DNA from: Shewanella electrodiphila
GTDB taxonomy: Bacteria; Pseudomonadota; Gammaproteobacteria; Enterobacterales; Shewanellaceae
Reading direction: 5' to 3'
Assembly (NCBI RefSeq): GCF_023283985.1
Contig: NZ_JAKIKU010000001.1
Span: forward strand, 248,001 to 312,000
DNA length: 64,000 nt
This document shows, one piece after another, positions 26,494 through 35,970 of the stretch. Under the pieces are notes generated by a model. The model saw only the letters and a list, made by a program, of their open reading frames with translations, did not search any database and was not told the origin of the DNA. The position numbers and the translations under genes are program-made. Within the stretch, counting starts at the first letter, position 1, and the number at the start of each line of letters is the position of its first letter.

Positions 26494-27945
26494 ATGCTGC
26501 AACTTCGCGATTCAAATCTATTTCGTCAACAAGCCTACATTAACGGTCAGTGGTGTGATGCAGTATCTGGCGAGTCTACTGTGATTACTAACCCAGCAAC
26601 CAATGAATCAATTGGGACTGTACCTGAAATGGCTGCTGAAGAAACGCAGTTAGCGATTACATCAGCCCAAGTTGCTTTGTCTCAATGGCAAGCTAAAACA
26701 GCGAAAGAAAGACAGCAGGTGTTATTAGTTTGGTATCAATTGATTATTGAAAACACTAATGACTTAGCCTTAATCATGACATTAGAGCAGGGAAAACCCT
26801 TAACAGAGTCTGCAGCAGAGGTTGGCTACGCAGCGTCATTTATTCAGTGGTTTGCTGAAGAGGCTAAACGAGTTTACGGAGAAACGATTCCCGGCCATCA
26901 AGGTGATAAACGCATTGTTGTGACGAAACAGCCTATAGGGGTAACGGCTGCTATAACGCCATGGAATTTTCCATTAGCGATGATCACCCGTAAAGCTGCG
27001 CCAGCACTTGCAGCTGGTTGCTCTATGATTGTAAAACCTGCCCCTGACACCCCTTATAGCGCGTTAGCACTGGCAGAGTTAGCTGATAGAGCTGGCATTC
27101 CCGCAGGTATTTTTAATGTGGTCACTGGTGATGCGAAAGCAATTGGTAAAGTGCTATGCAGCAGTAAAACCGTGAGAAAACTTTCGTTTACTGGCTCTAC
27201 AGCCGTTGGGGTTAAATTAATGGCTCAATGTGCACCAACCATGAAAAAGTTGTCTTTAGAGCTCGGTGGCAATGCGCCGTTTATTGTCTTTAATGATGCA
27301 GATATTGATGCTGCAGTCGAAGGAGCACTGCAAGCAAAGTTTAGAAATGCAGGCCAAACTTGTGTATGTGCAAATAGAATTTATGTGCAATCAGGTGTGA
27401 TAGATCTCTTTACTGAAAAATTTGTCGCAGCTGTAGCGCAATTAAAAGTTGGCAACGGTATCGATAAATCTTCAGATATTGGTCCGTTAATTAACAGTAA
27501 TGCCATAAGTAAAGTTGAGTCGCATATTCAAGATGCCCTAGCACTCGGTGGAGAACTTTTATTGGGAGGGAGTAATCATCCCGTAGGCGGTTATTATTTT
27601 GAACCTACCGTAATTAAAGGCGCAACAAAGGCAATGAAAGTCGCTACCGAAGAAACCTTTGGCCCGTTAGCGCCTATATTTGAATTCGAATCAGTCGAGC
27701 AAGTGATCAACATGGCTAATGACACTGACTTTGGTCTCGCTGCATATTTCTATGCTCGTGATATCAGTTTAGTGTATCAAGTCTCTGAAGCCTTAGAGTT
27801 TGGTATGGTTGGGGTCAATACGGGTTTGATTTCAACTGAAGTTGCGCCTTTTGGAGGGGTTAAGTCATCAGGACTTGGCCGAGAGGGTTCAAGGCATGGA
27901 CTAGATGAGTATCTAGAAATGAAATACGTGTGTTTAGCGGTTTAA
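26494..27945 (+). CDS. gabD: NADP-dependent succinate-semialdehyde dehydrogenase
   Basis: 483 residues after choosing the ATG at 26494, which has GAGG five bases upstream. The sequence is collinear with E. coli GabD from DSNLFRQQAYINGQW onward. Key parts are TPWNFPLAMITRK, FTGSTAVG for the cofactor, the catalytic Glu in LELGGNAPFIVF, the catalytic Cys in RNAGQTCVCANRIYV, and EETFGPLAPIF. It oxidises succinate semialdehyde to succinate in 4-aminobutyrate breakdown. No gabT is adjacent in this window. Confidence 0.92.
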   Translation: MLQLRDSNLFRQQAYINGQWCDAVSGESTVITNPATNESIGTVPEMAAEETQLAITSAQVALSQWQAKTAKERQQVLLVWYQLIIENTNDLALIMTLEQGKPLTESAAEVGYAASFIQWFAEEAKRVYGETIPGHQGDKRIVVTKQPIGVTAAITPWNFPLAMITRKAAPALAAGCSMIVKPAPDTPYSALALAELADRAGIPAGIFNVVTGDAKAIGKVLCSSKTVRKLSFTGSTAVGVKLMAQCAPTMKKLSLELGGNAPFIVFNDADIDAAVEGALQAKFRNAGQTCVCANRIYVQSGVIDLFTEKFVAAVAQLKVGNGIDKSSDIGPLINSNAISKVESHIQDALALGGELLLGGSNHPVGGYYFEPTVIKGATKAMKVATEETFGPLAPIFEFESVEQVINMANDTDFGLAAYFYARDISLVYQVSEALEFGMVGVNTGLISTEVAPFGGVKSSGLGREGSRHGLDEYLEMKYVCLAV

Positions 27946-28018
27946 ATTGATAAATGATGAAAAGCTATTTATGCCAAGGTTAATGTGTTGCATAATTGAG
28001 CATTAATCCAATAATACA

Positions 28019-28762
28019 TTGAGCCTTATGCTTTTTTCCTTTTTAGACCTTGTTGCATTAGCTTGTTTTTTTTCCTGCTGGGTGGGCTACACTTTTTTTG
28101 CGCGTAAAAAAGCTAAAACGACTAACTGTATCGCGCGCTGTTTACATCAACATCGTATCCATTGGATGGCTGAAGTGATGAAGAAGGAAATCCGAGTTGG
28201 TGAAGCTTCTTTACTTGCCAATTTAGAGCGAAATATTGCGTTTTTCGCGTCAACCACCTTACTGGTGCTAGCGGGTGTATTAACTTTATTCGCTCAAGTT
28301 GAACGTCTTGAAGAAGTCATTAGTTCCATTCCATTTTCAGCTGAACCTAACCATGCTTTAGTGCAAGTGAAGCTAGCCATGTTGGCATCTATTTTTGTAT
28401 TAGCCTTTTTCCAATTTACTTGGTCTATGCGTCAATATGGCTTTTTGAATGTCATGATTGGCGCTGCGCCAATTGATCTCACTGGAAAAAATAAAAACTT
28501 ATTGGCGTATTCCCGTCAAATGGCCACAGTAGGCGATCAAGCTGCTCACTCATATAATTATGGCCTGAGGTCATATTACTTCTCTATGGCCGCTTTATGC
28601 TGGTTCTGGAACCCTATCTTATTGATATTGGCAAGTTTGCTGGTGGTATACACTTTATATCGTCGAGAATTCAAGTCTCGTGCCGTAAGAGCCTTTACTG
28701 CAGCACAAACACATTTGGAAATTGCTAAATCGGCGAGAGATAAAGACGCTCAACAGCCTTAG
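28019..28762 (+). CDS. DUF599 membrane protein
   Basis: 247 residues with four membrane helices and DUF599 phrases: WMAEVMKKEIRVGEASLLANLERNIAFFAST and QFTWSMRQYGFLNVMIGAAP. The function is unknown. The TTG at 28019 and ATG at 28028 are both possible starts; no strong ribosome site decides. It is the last chromosomal gene before the tRNA relics and the island. Confidence 0.75.
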   Translation: MSLMLFSFLDLVALACFFSCWVGYTFFARKKAKTTNCIARCLHQHRIHWMAEVMKKEIRVGEASLLANLERNIAFFASTTLLVLAGVLTLFAQVERLEEVISSIPFSAEPNHALVQVKLAMLASIFVLAFFQFTWSMRQYGFLNVMIGAAPIDLTGKNKNLLAYSRQMATVGDQAAHSYNYGLRSYYFSMAALCWFWNPILLILASLLVVYTLYRREFKSRAVRAFTAAQTHLEIAKSARDKDAQQP

Positions 28763-28845
28763 ATTATTGGCTTGCATATAGAGCCTGAGTGAATTCGAGA
28801 CATGAAAAAGCCGCATAAATATCTTCATACGACTTATCAAGTATT

Positions 28846-28917
28846 TGGTGGACTTTCCCAGCCTCGAACTGCATGAATTGTTGACGATTATGTTATCAAA
28901 TGGGCGTAAGGGGAGAG
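28846..28917 (-). pseudogene. decayed tRNA-Ile2(CAT) copy 1
   Basis: On the plus strand the stretch keeps TGGTGG, the T-arm-like TTTCCCAGCCTCGAACT, the anticodon arm TTGACGATTATG and the acceptor-like TAAGGGG of the intact tRNA at 48509-48585, while the D-arm is shortened and stems no longer pair. It is part of a 132-bp unit (28799-28930) that also holds a degenerate copy of the upstream hairpin. Confidence 0.65.
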
Positions 28918-28976
28918 TCATTTAAATTTTGACATGTAAAGCGGCTTAAACTTCTTCATACGACTTATCAAGTATT

Positions 28977-29046
28977 TGGTGACTTTCCAAGGCTCGAACT
29001 GCATGAATTGTTGATGATTATGTTATCAATGGGCGTAAGGGGAGAG
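28977..29046 (-). pseudogene. decayed tRNA-Ile2(CAT) copy 2
   Basis: The second 130-bp unit (28931-29060), about 90 percent identical by eye to the first, has TGGTGACTTTCCAAGGCTCGA, TTGATGATTATG and TAAGGGG in tRNA order. Both units look like one ancestral tRNA-plus-terminator tandem array that has decayed. Confidence 0.65.
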
Positions 29047-29069
29047 TAATTTAAATTTTTGACATGAAA

Positions 29070-29097
29070 AAGCCGCTTAAATTTCTTTAAGCGGCTT
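29070..29097 (-). terminator. hairpin, likely original tRNA terminator
   Basis: A perfect 12-bp stem AAGCCGCTTAAA (29070-29081), loop TTTC, and its complement (29086-29097). It directly precedes the 20-bp att repeat, so before island insertion it would have been the terminator of the tRNA. Confidence 0.7.
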
Positions 29098-29100
29098 ATC

Positions 29101-29120
29101 AAAATTGGTGGCCCCTCCCA
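29101..29120. other. attL-like site: tRNA 3'-end direct repeat
   Basis: AAAATTGGTGGCCCCTCCCA is a perfect copy of the last 20 bases around the 3' end (with CCA) of the tRNA at 48509-48585. After 29120 the tRNA similarity stops sharply. The integrase gene begins 134 bases further on. Confidence 0.85.
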
Positions 29121-29254
29121 TTCTGTAAGTTGCTGTTTTATTAAGGTTTTACAGGCTTCGGGGCACGTTCGTATCAGGTTTTTCGCTACTCCAGTCCACA
29201 CAGTTCCACCTTCTCATTTTTTGTTAGTAAACAGAGGTGAAACAAAGGTGAAAT

Positions 29255-30445
29255 ATGCCAGAAATTACTAAGTTATTTACCGATATTATAATCGAACGTT
29301 TACCGATTAAAAACACCCTACAAGTTTTTGTTGATAATCGCTGTACGCACTTGAAGCTTTTCGTTCGTCCAACAGGGAAAAAAAGCTTTTACTTCAGAGC
29401 AAAACGAAGAGGTAAAGATGTAAAAAGGAAATTAGGAGAGGCTGGAAGCATGAGTGTCAGTATGGCGCGGATTTTAGCTAATAATATGTTGTCTGAATTA
29501 AAAGAGCCTTTGACTGCATTTGAAGTTGAAGTGCAAACAATGCCACAGCAGTTTGTAACTGTTGATGATGTATTCCTACTCTATAAAGAGAATGAACTGA
29601 GTTATCGAAAAACGATTGCAGGAAGAGCCCATGCTCTTGAAGTTGCATATCGAAATCATGTTAAGCCATTAATTGGTTCGCATTACATTAATGAGTTAAG
29701 TAAAAAATGTGCGCGTTCTTTTTTTAAAGACTTAGAGGTAAAAGGGTATTGTGCTCATAACAAAGCGTTAAGTGGTCTCAAGGCTGCATTTAATTATGCT
29801 ATTGATTATGAGGAACAATTAGGCATTCAATTTAACCCATTTGACCGTATAAAAAAGCTACCTGGTGTAATTCGCAATCGATATCTTACCTATGAAGAGG
29901 CTGGACGATTATTTGCAGCTTTAAAAGGTGTATCCAATCAAGATGTTGCCGATATCTACCGACTAGCGCTTTTCACTGGTGCGAGATTATCTAATGTGAA
30001 GCAGATGGAGTGGAGCGATTTAAACTTAAGTTCAGCCACATGGTTAATTCCATCGACCCGAACTAAAACTAGCCAGCATTACGAAATTCCTCTTCACAAT
30101 ATGGCAATGGAGATTATATCGAATCGTCAGAAAGCATCTTCAGAAACTCGATTTGTATTTCCTGCTGGACCCAAGTCAAAGTATGGGTACATTACTGGTG
30201 GCGACTTAGTTTGGAAGCAAGCAATTAAAGAAGCAGGGCTTTATCATGATAATCCTAATATACGACCTAGACCCCATGATTTAAGACGTACTTTTGCAAC
30301 TTGGCAAATTCAATCAGGAGCCGATATTAGTGTGGTTTCAAAAGCGCTGTGCCATACCTCACTAAAGCATACGTTGGTATATGCGCATACGAATGTATCT
30401 CAGGTAAGGGATGCTATTAATGGGGCCTTCCAAAAATTAGTGTAA
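29255..30445 (+). CDS. tyrosine recombinase, P4-type integrase
   Basis: 396 residues. The N-terminal arm-binding domain resembles DUF4102 (LKLFVRPTGKKSFYFRAKRRGKD). A core-binding SAM-like domain spans about residues 95-190. The catalytic domain has Arg in LFTGARLSNVKQMEW, the His-x-x-Arg box in RPHDLRRTFATW, a His in ALCHTSLKHT and the Tyr nucleophile in LVYAHTN. It should catalyse integration and excision between att sites. Its position next to attL and reading inward makes it the likely integrase of this island. No excisionase is recognised. Confidence 0.92.
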   Translation: MPEITKLFTDIIIERLPIKNTLQVFVDNRCTHLKLFVRPTGKKSFYFRAKRRGKDVKRKLGEAGSMSVSMARILANNMLSELKEPLTAFEVEVQTMPQQFVTVDDVFLLYKENELSYRKTIAGRAHALEVAYRNHVKPLIGSHYINELSKKCARSFFKDLEVKGYCAHNKALSGLKAAFNYAIDYEEQLGIQFNPFDRIKKLPGVIRNRYLTYEEAGRLFAALKGVSNQDVADIYRLALFTGARLSNVKQMEWSDLNLSSATWLIPSTRTKTSQHYEIPLHNMAMEIISNRQKASSETRFVFPAGPKSKYGYITGGDLVWKQAIKEAGLYHDNPNIRPRPHDLRRTFATWQIQSGADISVVSKALCHTSLKHTLVYAHTNVSQVRDAINGAFQKLV

Positions 30446-30565
30446 TTCTTGATAAAATTCGATTAGCTAATACCAACTGATTTTGAAAGTTTATCAAACA
30501 ATCAAAATCAGTTTTACTTTTTGCCCTTTGTAAACTGCTCAGCTTAGAGGTAAATGATTATTTTG

Positions 30566-32467
30566 TTACTCATCAAGTTTTAATTTGACAATTGAAGTGC
30601 GAACATCTTTTGGCCCTAAGTAAAGAATATCATCTTCATAAGATATAACTCGCTTGTATAATGCTCGATTGGGCAATTTTGCAATAACCTCACTTGACTC
30701 CACATCAATGATATGCGTTTGCTCACCGACAGAATGCCAATGGCTAATTTTACCTTTATGCTCAAATAGATACCGCGCTAAGAGAGGCTTGGCGACCTTT
30801 TCACGTTTCTCATTAATGATATAACCAGATAAATTATCGACAAATAAGCAACCTTGTTTGCTAGCAAAGGCTCTTTCACCTTGTGCTGTGAACATTTTAA
30901 AAGTATTGCTTTCTGCTTCAAATTGATAAATGCCTTTCTCTGCTTCTGCAATGAAACATTGGCCATTGGAAACAAGTTTGATGGTTTTGATATCACTAAT
31001 ACTGATTAGCTTGCCATTAACGAGTTTATATACACCAGAGGTACCCGCTAAGTAGACTTCTCCTTGATGGAAAGCTATTTGTCTTAAGCTTAGCGTTGTA
31101 TCAAAGTAAGTAGAGTTAAAAACGGTACCATCTTTAAGTTGCTCTACAACATAACCACTATTAGTGATGGCCAATATTGAAAGAATCTTACTGGTATAGT
31201 TAAAGTCAATTATTGTATTTTCAAGGCTATAATTGAAATTTCCTGAATGGCTTGATATTGACTCCCGAGCTGAATTCCCTAAAGCGAAATAAAGCTCACT
31301 ATCTAACATAAGTGGATCAGAAATCTTAACGGTTTGAGGAGCAAGAACATAAGATGTGGTTAACTCTTGAGAGTAGATATCATCTGTCAATGTTGTTCTT
31401 AATAGTTCATTATTATTACCTACATAAAATAAATTATTTTCTGATACTGCAATTGAATATGGTTTATTTCGAAATCTAATTAAGGTTCTTCGATTATCTC
31501 CTTCAAAATAGATAAGAGACACTTCATCTAAATTATCTTCTCTCATAGAAAACATTCCGTCACCATGACCTTTGATAAAAGCATCAATGAAGTGTTTACC
31601 ATTTTCTGAATCAAAATTAGTAGTAGTCACCTTCTGCAAAAATTTTTCTTCAATATCATAGGTGTAGGGTTTGATTGAATCTGAGGGCCTTACATTGAAA
31701 GTGATATAAAATTTATTTTTGTCAATCCAATCGAATGAAGGATATGCATTTTGCCTATTACATGGGATCTCATCTATCTGATGTTCAAATGGTTTATCAA
31801 AAATTTTAATTTTACATTTTGAGTCTTCAACAACATGCATTACAGTTCGTCCGCTGCTATGAATCTCTATACCTCGATAAGCGCCAGGGTAATTAGCAGA
31901 TAAAAGAACCGTATTTTGACGGTTTACGGTTTTATAAAGTGTGGATTTTTTTGAGTCTCGCGTTGTAACGTATAAAGCGTCATTAAATTTTGCATAGTCG
32001 ACAATATAATCGTGTGACTCAAAAACAGTTTGCTGTGAAACTTTAGGTAGTAATTGAGTTGAGTTATTGCTTGATACGGCATAGTGAATGGCTACCATAC
32101 TTAACACCAATACTATGAAAGTAATAACAATAGTCGTGCTAGAAAAAATTTTAGGCGATTTCTTTACTGAATCTTGAATTGCTTCAAACGACAGCTGGTA
32201 ACCTTTATTTCTTACGTTTTTTATTGAGTTTTTGTCATCCAACTTCAAGCGTAGAGCACTAATAAGCTTACGTAATGAATTTTGAGTTACAACTCGCTCT
32301 CCCCACACGGTCTGCTCTAAAGTTTGAGCATCTACAAAACCATTTTCCGAGGCTAAAAATAACTTTAAAGCTTCTGTTTCTTGGTAAGTAAAAAGAGTTA
32401 GTTGTTCGTCCTTCTCTGCAGAGGTGAGATCTGCAGACATTAAAAATCCATTTATTTTGTATTTCAT
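30566..32467 (-). CDS. CadC/ToxR-like membrane transcriptional regulator with large periplasmic domain
   Basis: 633 residues. The N-terminal winged-helix OmpR/PhoB-type domain is seen in TYQETEALKLFLASENGFVDAQTLEQTVWGERVV and QNSLRKLISALRLKLDD...NVRNKGYQL. One membrane helix lies at about 108-128 (TTIVITFIVLVLSMVAIHYAV). The 500-residue periplasmic part has repeated short strands (YVTTRDSKKSTLYKTV, FYVGNNNELLRTTL, VYLAGTSGVYKLV) suggesting a beta-propeller sensor. Such proteins bind DNA while sensing envelope signals. It is divergent from two exported-protein genes, likely targets. Signal unknown. Confidence 0.8.
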   Translation of the reverse strand: MKYKINGFLMSADLTSAEKDEQLTLFTYQETEALKLFLASENGFVDAQTLEQTVWGERVVTQNSLRKLISALRLKLDDKNSIKNVRNKGYQLSFEAIQDSVKKSPKIFSSTTIVITFIVLVLSMVAIHYAVSSNNSTQLLPKVSQQTVFESHDYIVDYAKFNDALYVTTRDSKKSTLYKTVNRQNTVLLSANYPGAYRGIEIHSSGRTVMHVVEDSKCKIKIFDKPFEHQIDEIPCNRQNAYPSFDWIDKNKFYITFNVRPSDSIKPYTYDIEEKFLQKVTTTNFDSENGKHFIDAFIKGHGDGMFSMREDNLDEVSLIYFEGDNRRTLIRFRNKPYSIAVSENNLFYVGNNNELLRTTLTDDIYSQELTTSYVLAPQTVKISDPLMLDSELYFALGNSARESISSHSGNFNYSLENTIIDFNYTSKILSILAITNSGYVVEQLKDGTVFNSTYFDTTLSLRQIAFHQGEVYLAGTSGVYKLVNGKLISISDIKTIKLVSNGQCFIAEAEKGIYQFEAESNTFKMFTAQGERAFASKQGCLFVDNLSGYIINEKREKVAKPLLARYLFEHKGKISHWHSVGEQTHIIDVESSEVIAKLPNRALYKRVISYEDDILYLGPKDVRTSIVKLKLDE

Positions 32468-32662
32468 TTTTTAAGTAATGCTGTATTTCATTTCTGTAAT
32501 TTTTAATAAGGTTAAATGTTTTTTATTTTAAAGCAACAACTCTAACTCTAAGTGTATGTAAATTATACCAATTCACACTTATTCACTATTGCATCACAAA
32601 AAATCAACATATTATGCTGGATAAACTGGGCTGTTATGAGGTTGTATATGAAGCTAAAGAAG

Positions 32663-32716
32663 CTGAACTTTACTTCTACCCTGAACTTTACTTCTACCCT
32701 GAACTTTACTTCTACC
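32663..32716. repeat. 18-bp perfect tandem repeat, three copies
   Basis: CTGAACTTTACTTCTACC is repeated three times without a mismatch, 36 bases before the GTG of the exported-protein gene and between it and the divergent membrane regulator gene. Direct repeats of this kind can be operators for winged-helix regulators; equally it is one of several short tandem repeats in the window. Confidence 0.9.
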
Positions 32717-32752
32717 ATTGGTTAAAGTAGCTATTAAAAGGATCTTATTTCT

Positions 32753-33268
32753 GTGAAAAATATTTTTATTTGTACAATTTTAATTTTTTCTAGCTTTTCT
32801 GTATGCGCAGATGTTTTTACTCATTGGAAAGAGTCAATGGGGTTGTACATGACTAGAGGGACCGCATTAAGTGGACCCAATTTATTTGCAAGAGCTAGTT
32901 TATATCACCTACCTCCAAATAATATTTACGGCAAAAAAGCTTATACTTTTATAGGTTTTAGCCTGGATAAAGCCCAAGATTTAGAGCAATGTAAAAGTGA
33001 TTGGAACAAGGATTTACTTCGTGTAGAGAAAATAACAGTTGATGACAGAACGATGGATTTTACTGTTCATTGCTCATGGTTATCGAAAGATAAAAATTAT
33101 CCTATGCTAAATATATCGTATCTTTCTGTTGGAGAAGAAAATAGTAACTTTCTGAAAGATAGATTTTTTAAATCAAATTATGTTGTTTTCAATGGTTATA
33201 TATTTTCAGCTAAAGGGTTTACGAAATTGTTTAAGCAGTATTCTTTAGATAAACAGCTAACTTTGTAA
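32753..33268 (+). CDS. exported protein of unknown function
   Basis: 171 residues with a signal peptide (NIFICTILIFSSFSVCADV). The mature part has two cysteines (EQCKSDW and VHCSW), which could form a periplasmic disulfide, and phrases KKAYTFIGFSLDKAQD and LNISYLSVGEENSN. No family is recognised. The start is GTG with AAAAGGATC upstream. It is followed 70 bases later by another exported-protein gene and faces away from the CadC-like regulator, suggesting a regulated unit. Confidence 0.6.
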   Translation: MKNIFICTILIFSSFSVCADVFTHWKESMGLYMTRGTALSGPNLFARASLYHLPPNNIYGKKAYTFIGFSLDKAQDLEQCKSDWNKDLLRVEKITVDDRTMDFTVHCSWLSKDKNYPMLNISYLSVGEENSNFLKDRFFKSNYVVFNGYIFSAKGFTKLFKQYSLDKQLTL

Positions 33269-33338
33269 GAATAACTTTAAAGCTTCTGCTTCTTGAAAAC
33301 CACTTTTATTTAACTAATATTTATTAAGCTAAGGAACT

Positions 33339-34448
33339 TTGAAGGTGTATAAAAATAATAACCGTATTATGCTTTTCTTTATTTATTTAATAGCTATATT
33401 GTCGGTGGGATGTAAATCTACTCAAGTTCAACCTCTTGCAAAAAAACAACTTTCACCATTAGAGAGTGCTAAAAAAGATTATTTAGACTCTTATAAGGAA
33501 TTCAATAAACATTTCGCTAATTTCAAAGGAGAGCTTGAGCAAGCCCTACCTGAAAATGTTGATAAAAAAAATATTGATAAAATTAACTCAGTATTTTATA
33601 GAACTGAATTTGATGTAGTTAGAATCAATGGTGTTTACAAAATTACTGATATTTACATCTCGCATTTCTATGAGAAAGGAAGTCAGTATACAAATAGTCG
33701 CAAGGGGATGGACATTTACAAAAGTGACTCAAGATTTCTTTTAAGACTACCTCCTAATTCTTTCAATTATAAGAGAAGAGAGGATGTACTGCTTTTAAAA
33801 CACAAAACGCAAGTTATGCAAGATGTTACCCCACAAATGCTAGCTTTTAAAAAAGATTTATTAGCACATGCTGACAAACTATTGGAAATAGCTAATGACA
33901 TTCAAAAAGTAAAAGATAGTTATAACTATGCTTATGATAATCTTTACGATATATATAAGAAAAACTCAGCAGAATGGATTATTGACTGGAGCTCAAAGCC
34001 ACTTATTAAAGTTGATTTTTCGGCTAGCTCATATATGACCGTTTTAGCTGAGGAGATACAATCGGAATTAAAAACTCTTCAAGCTAAAAATATTAAACAC
34101 GTAGACGATTACTCTAAACGTAAGATGATCATTGATGAATTAAATGAAATGAACTATTTAGTATGGGTAAAAGGTAAAAGCCAACCTGGCCAATTTAAAA
34201 AAGGTGATAATGTTTGCGATGCACATAATAAAATGGGGTTTATTGAAGATGCAAATGGTAATAAATTAAAAGTATTATGGGTGGCTAAAGTAGAAGATGA
34301 AAAGCCTCTCTTTTGGTTTGGGAATATAGGATATGATAATATCAATTTAAATGGTGAATTAAACTCATTCAAATATGCGTATACCACTATAAATGAAATT
34401 AGGTGGCTTACATCGAATTCTGTTGGGCAATGCTCATTTGATATTTAA
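33339..34448 (+). CDS. putative lipoprotein of unknown function
   Basis: 369 residues. The signal ends in LSVGCKS, a lipobox. The middle is helical and lysine-rich (LESAKKDYLDSYKEFNKHFANFKGELEQAL and HVDDYSKRKMIIDELNEMN) and probably forms coiled coils. The C-terminal 100 residues look like a compact domain: GDNVCDAHNKMGFIEDANGNKLKVLW and WFGNIGYDNINL. No family is recognised. TTG (33339) or GTG (33345) is the start, with AAGGA upstream; the GTG has better spacing. It pairs with the preceding exported protein. Confidence 0.6.
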   Translation: MKVYKNNNRIMLFFIYLIAILSVGCKSTQVQPLAKKQLSPLESAKKDYLDSYKEFNKHFANFKGELEQALPENVDKKNIDKINSVFYRTEFDVVRINGVYKITDIYISHFYEKGSQYTNSRKGMDIYKSDSRFLLRLPPNSFNYKRREDVLLLKHKTQVMQDVTPQMLAFKKDLLAHADKLLEIANDIQKVKDSYNYAYDNLYDIYKKNSAEWIIDWSSKPLIKVDFSASSYMTVLAEEIQSELKTLQAKNIKHVDDYSKRKMIIDELNEMNYLVWVKGKSQPGQFKKGDNVCDAHNKMGFIEDANGNKLKVLWVAKVEDEKPLFWFGNIGYDNINLNGELNSFKYAYTTINEIRWLTSNSVGQCSFDI

Positions 34449-34639
34449 GACTCTATATTACACATATAACATATCCTGAACCTTAAGCATTTAAATGTTC
34501 CAATATCGACCCCAAGCTGTTGTCTTGCCTAGATTTTGATTGTTGGGCTCGACAGCAGTTTGCAATGATAAATGTTATTGCCCAACCCTGATCAGCCTTC
34601 AATTGAATTATTGATTTTCCTGCCAACGATTTCATTACT

Positions 34640-35060
34640 GGCTCGAATCAACCTTGGGTAGATTTGGCTATTTGAAACATAGTTAAGCGCACTTTCTTCC
34701 GCCTCTGGGCGACACGGCCGATATAATGCTTGATTAGTAAACTCAGCAGGCTAGTCCAAATCAACCCTTTGACCAGATGTGGTTGACGCGTTACAAATTT
34801 TTTTTAGGTTGTTGTGACTTTTCCACTCTTTGAATAGCAGCTCAATCAGCCAGCGAATTCGGTATAGTTTCATCACATCTTTACTGCTAAACTCCTCACT
34901 CTGCAAATTAGTCATTCACCACAGGTAACGCTTTGCTTTCTTATTTCAAAACAACACTATGCGGCACTTATGTCGTTGCCACTGAACATCAAGTTCGAGT
35001 ACCTGTGTTCAGACACCACGCCGCGGTTTAAGTCTTTGTCCTGCCAAGGCTCTAACCTCT
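34640..35060 (-). pseudogene. decayed IS4-family transposase fragment
   Basis: Reading the minus strand, LDVQWQRHKCRIVLF, stop, NKKAKRYLW, stop, MTNLQSEEFSSKDVMK, then LYRIRWLIELLFKEWKS can be followed, a clear IS4 C-terminal YREK signature. After a frameshift at the T-run 34798-34805, TRQPHLVKGLIWTSLLSLL and IKHYIGRVAQRRKKVR follow. At least two in-frame stops and one frameshift make it dead. The flanking 34449-34640 and 35060-35293 show no gene; a 7-bp inverted pair (GTTGGGC/GCCCAAC) lies at 34542 and 34579. Confidence 0.8.
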
Positions 35061-35293
35061 TTACCTGTAGTAGCCAACTAATAAGGTTTTCCCATAAACA
35101 CGCCAGCTAATCTCTAGACAGGTAGCCAATCTTAATTGGTATTATCACTTTTGATTTTCAGTTTCATTGCACCTTTTACAAATAATGATGCATCCGACGA
35201 TTAACACCGTTAAGGGTAGTAAAAATTCCATGGAACCTCCTTTACAGGTATCAGCTCAATGAATATAAGCTGATACCTTTGCTGATTTTTAAT

Positions 35294-35541
35294 TTAAAAA
35301 AACTTAAATAGTAAGTAGCGACATTTAAACCAAGAGTCCTCAGGCAGCCCTTTATCCTTGTACCTTCTTTGATAAGCGTATTCCCCGATGGCGAATTTCA
35401 AAATCAATAAGTTTGTGGGTAACGTGAATAAAAGGTTATCGGTTGTCCAAAGCATAGTCGTACAAACTATAGTCGAGATGAGTAAAATAAGTACTGGCGT
35501 ATAACGAGCATAAAAAGCCTCGTTTTGTTGATTAAAAATCA
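35294..35541 (-). CDS. small membrane protein of unknown function, overlapping partner
   Basis: From a GTG at 35541, inside the end of the upstream gene, about 80 residues can be read: IFNQQNEAFYARYTPVLILLISTIVC, a second hydrophobic stretch, and a charged C-terminus EYAYQRRYKDKGLPEDSWFK. One or two membrane helices are likely. Upstream in-frame codons exist but lie in the repeat-coding region of the other frame, so I prefer the overlapping start. Family not recognised. Confidence 0.45.
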
Positions 35542-35759
35542 CTATCAAACCCCGAGTCAAACCCCGATTCAAAACCTGAGTCGAAACTTGAACAAGAATC
35601 AAAAGTATCGAAGCTTGATGAAATATCGGTATCACAAGTGCTTATTGAGCTACTACTTTCAGTGATACCGAATGGGTTACCTTTGATGTCTACACCTGAG
35701 CCTGAGACCATTGGCGTGCCATCAATATTGGTAATAGGGGCGTTATTTTTAGAAGTCAT
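35532..35759 (-). CDS. small Ser/Asp/Phe-repeat protein of unknown function
   Basis: 75 residues. The N-terminal half is well formed (NAPITNIDGTPMVSGSGVDIKGNPFGITES). The C-terminal half is low-complexity, with FDSG/FESG repeated (FDSGFESGFDSGFDSDF). The gene ends inside the start of the small membrane protein gene, so the two overlap by several codons and may be translationally coupled. No family recognised. AGGACAC lies upstream of the ATG. Confidence 0.5.
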   Translation of the reverse strand: MTSKNNAPITNIDGTPMVSGSGVDIKGNPFGITESSSSISTCDTDISSSFDTFDSCSSFDSGFESGFDSGFDSDF

Positions 35760-35970
35760 AATGTGTCCTTTAATGATGAAGGTTAATTACTGTTCTAAAT
35801 TTAATTTAATGAAATAAAACTGAATTGCAAACTTGTTTGGCTGAAAGCTCATCAATAAATATTTGTCCTTTCTTTGTTCACCTCGTCAGATACCTAGACC
35901 CCTATAAGACTCAAAAAATTCGTTTTTCAGCTTTTATTCTCTTTGCATTGATTCGACAGAATTATCCTTA

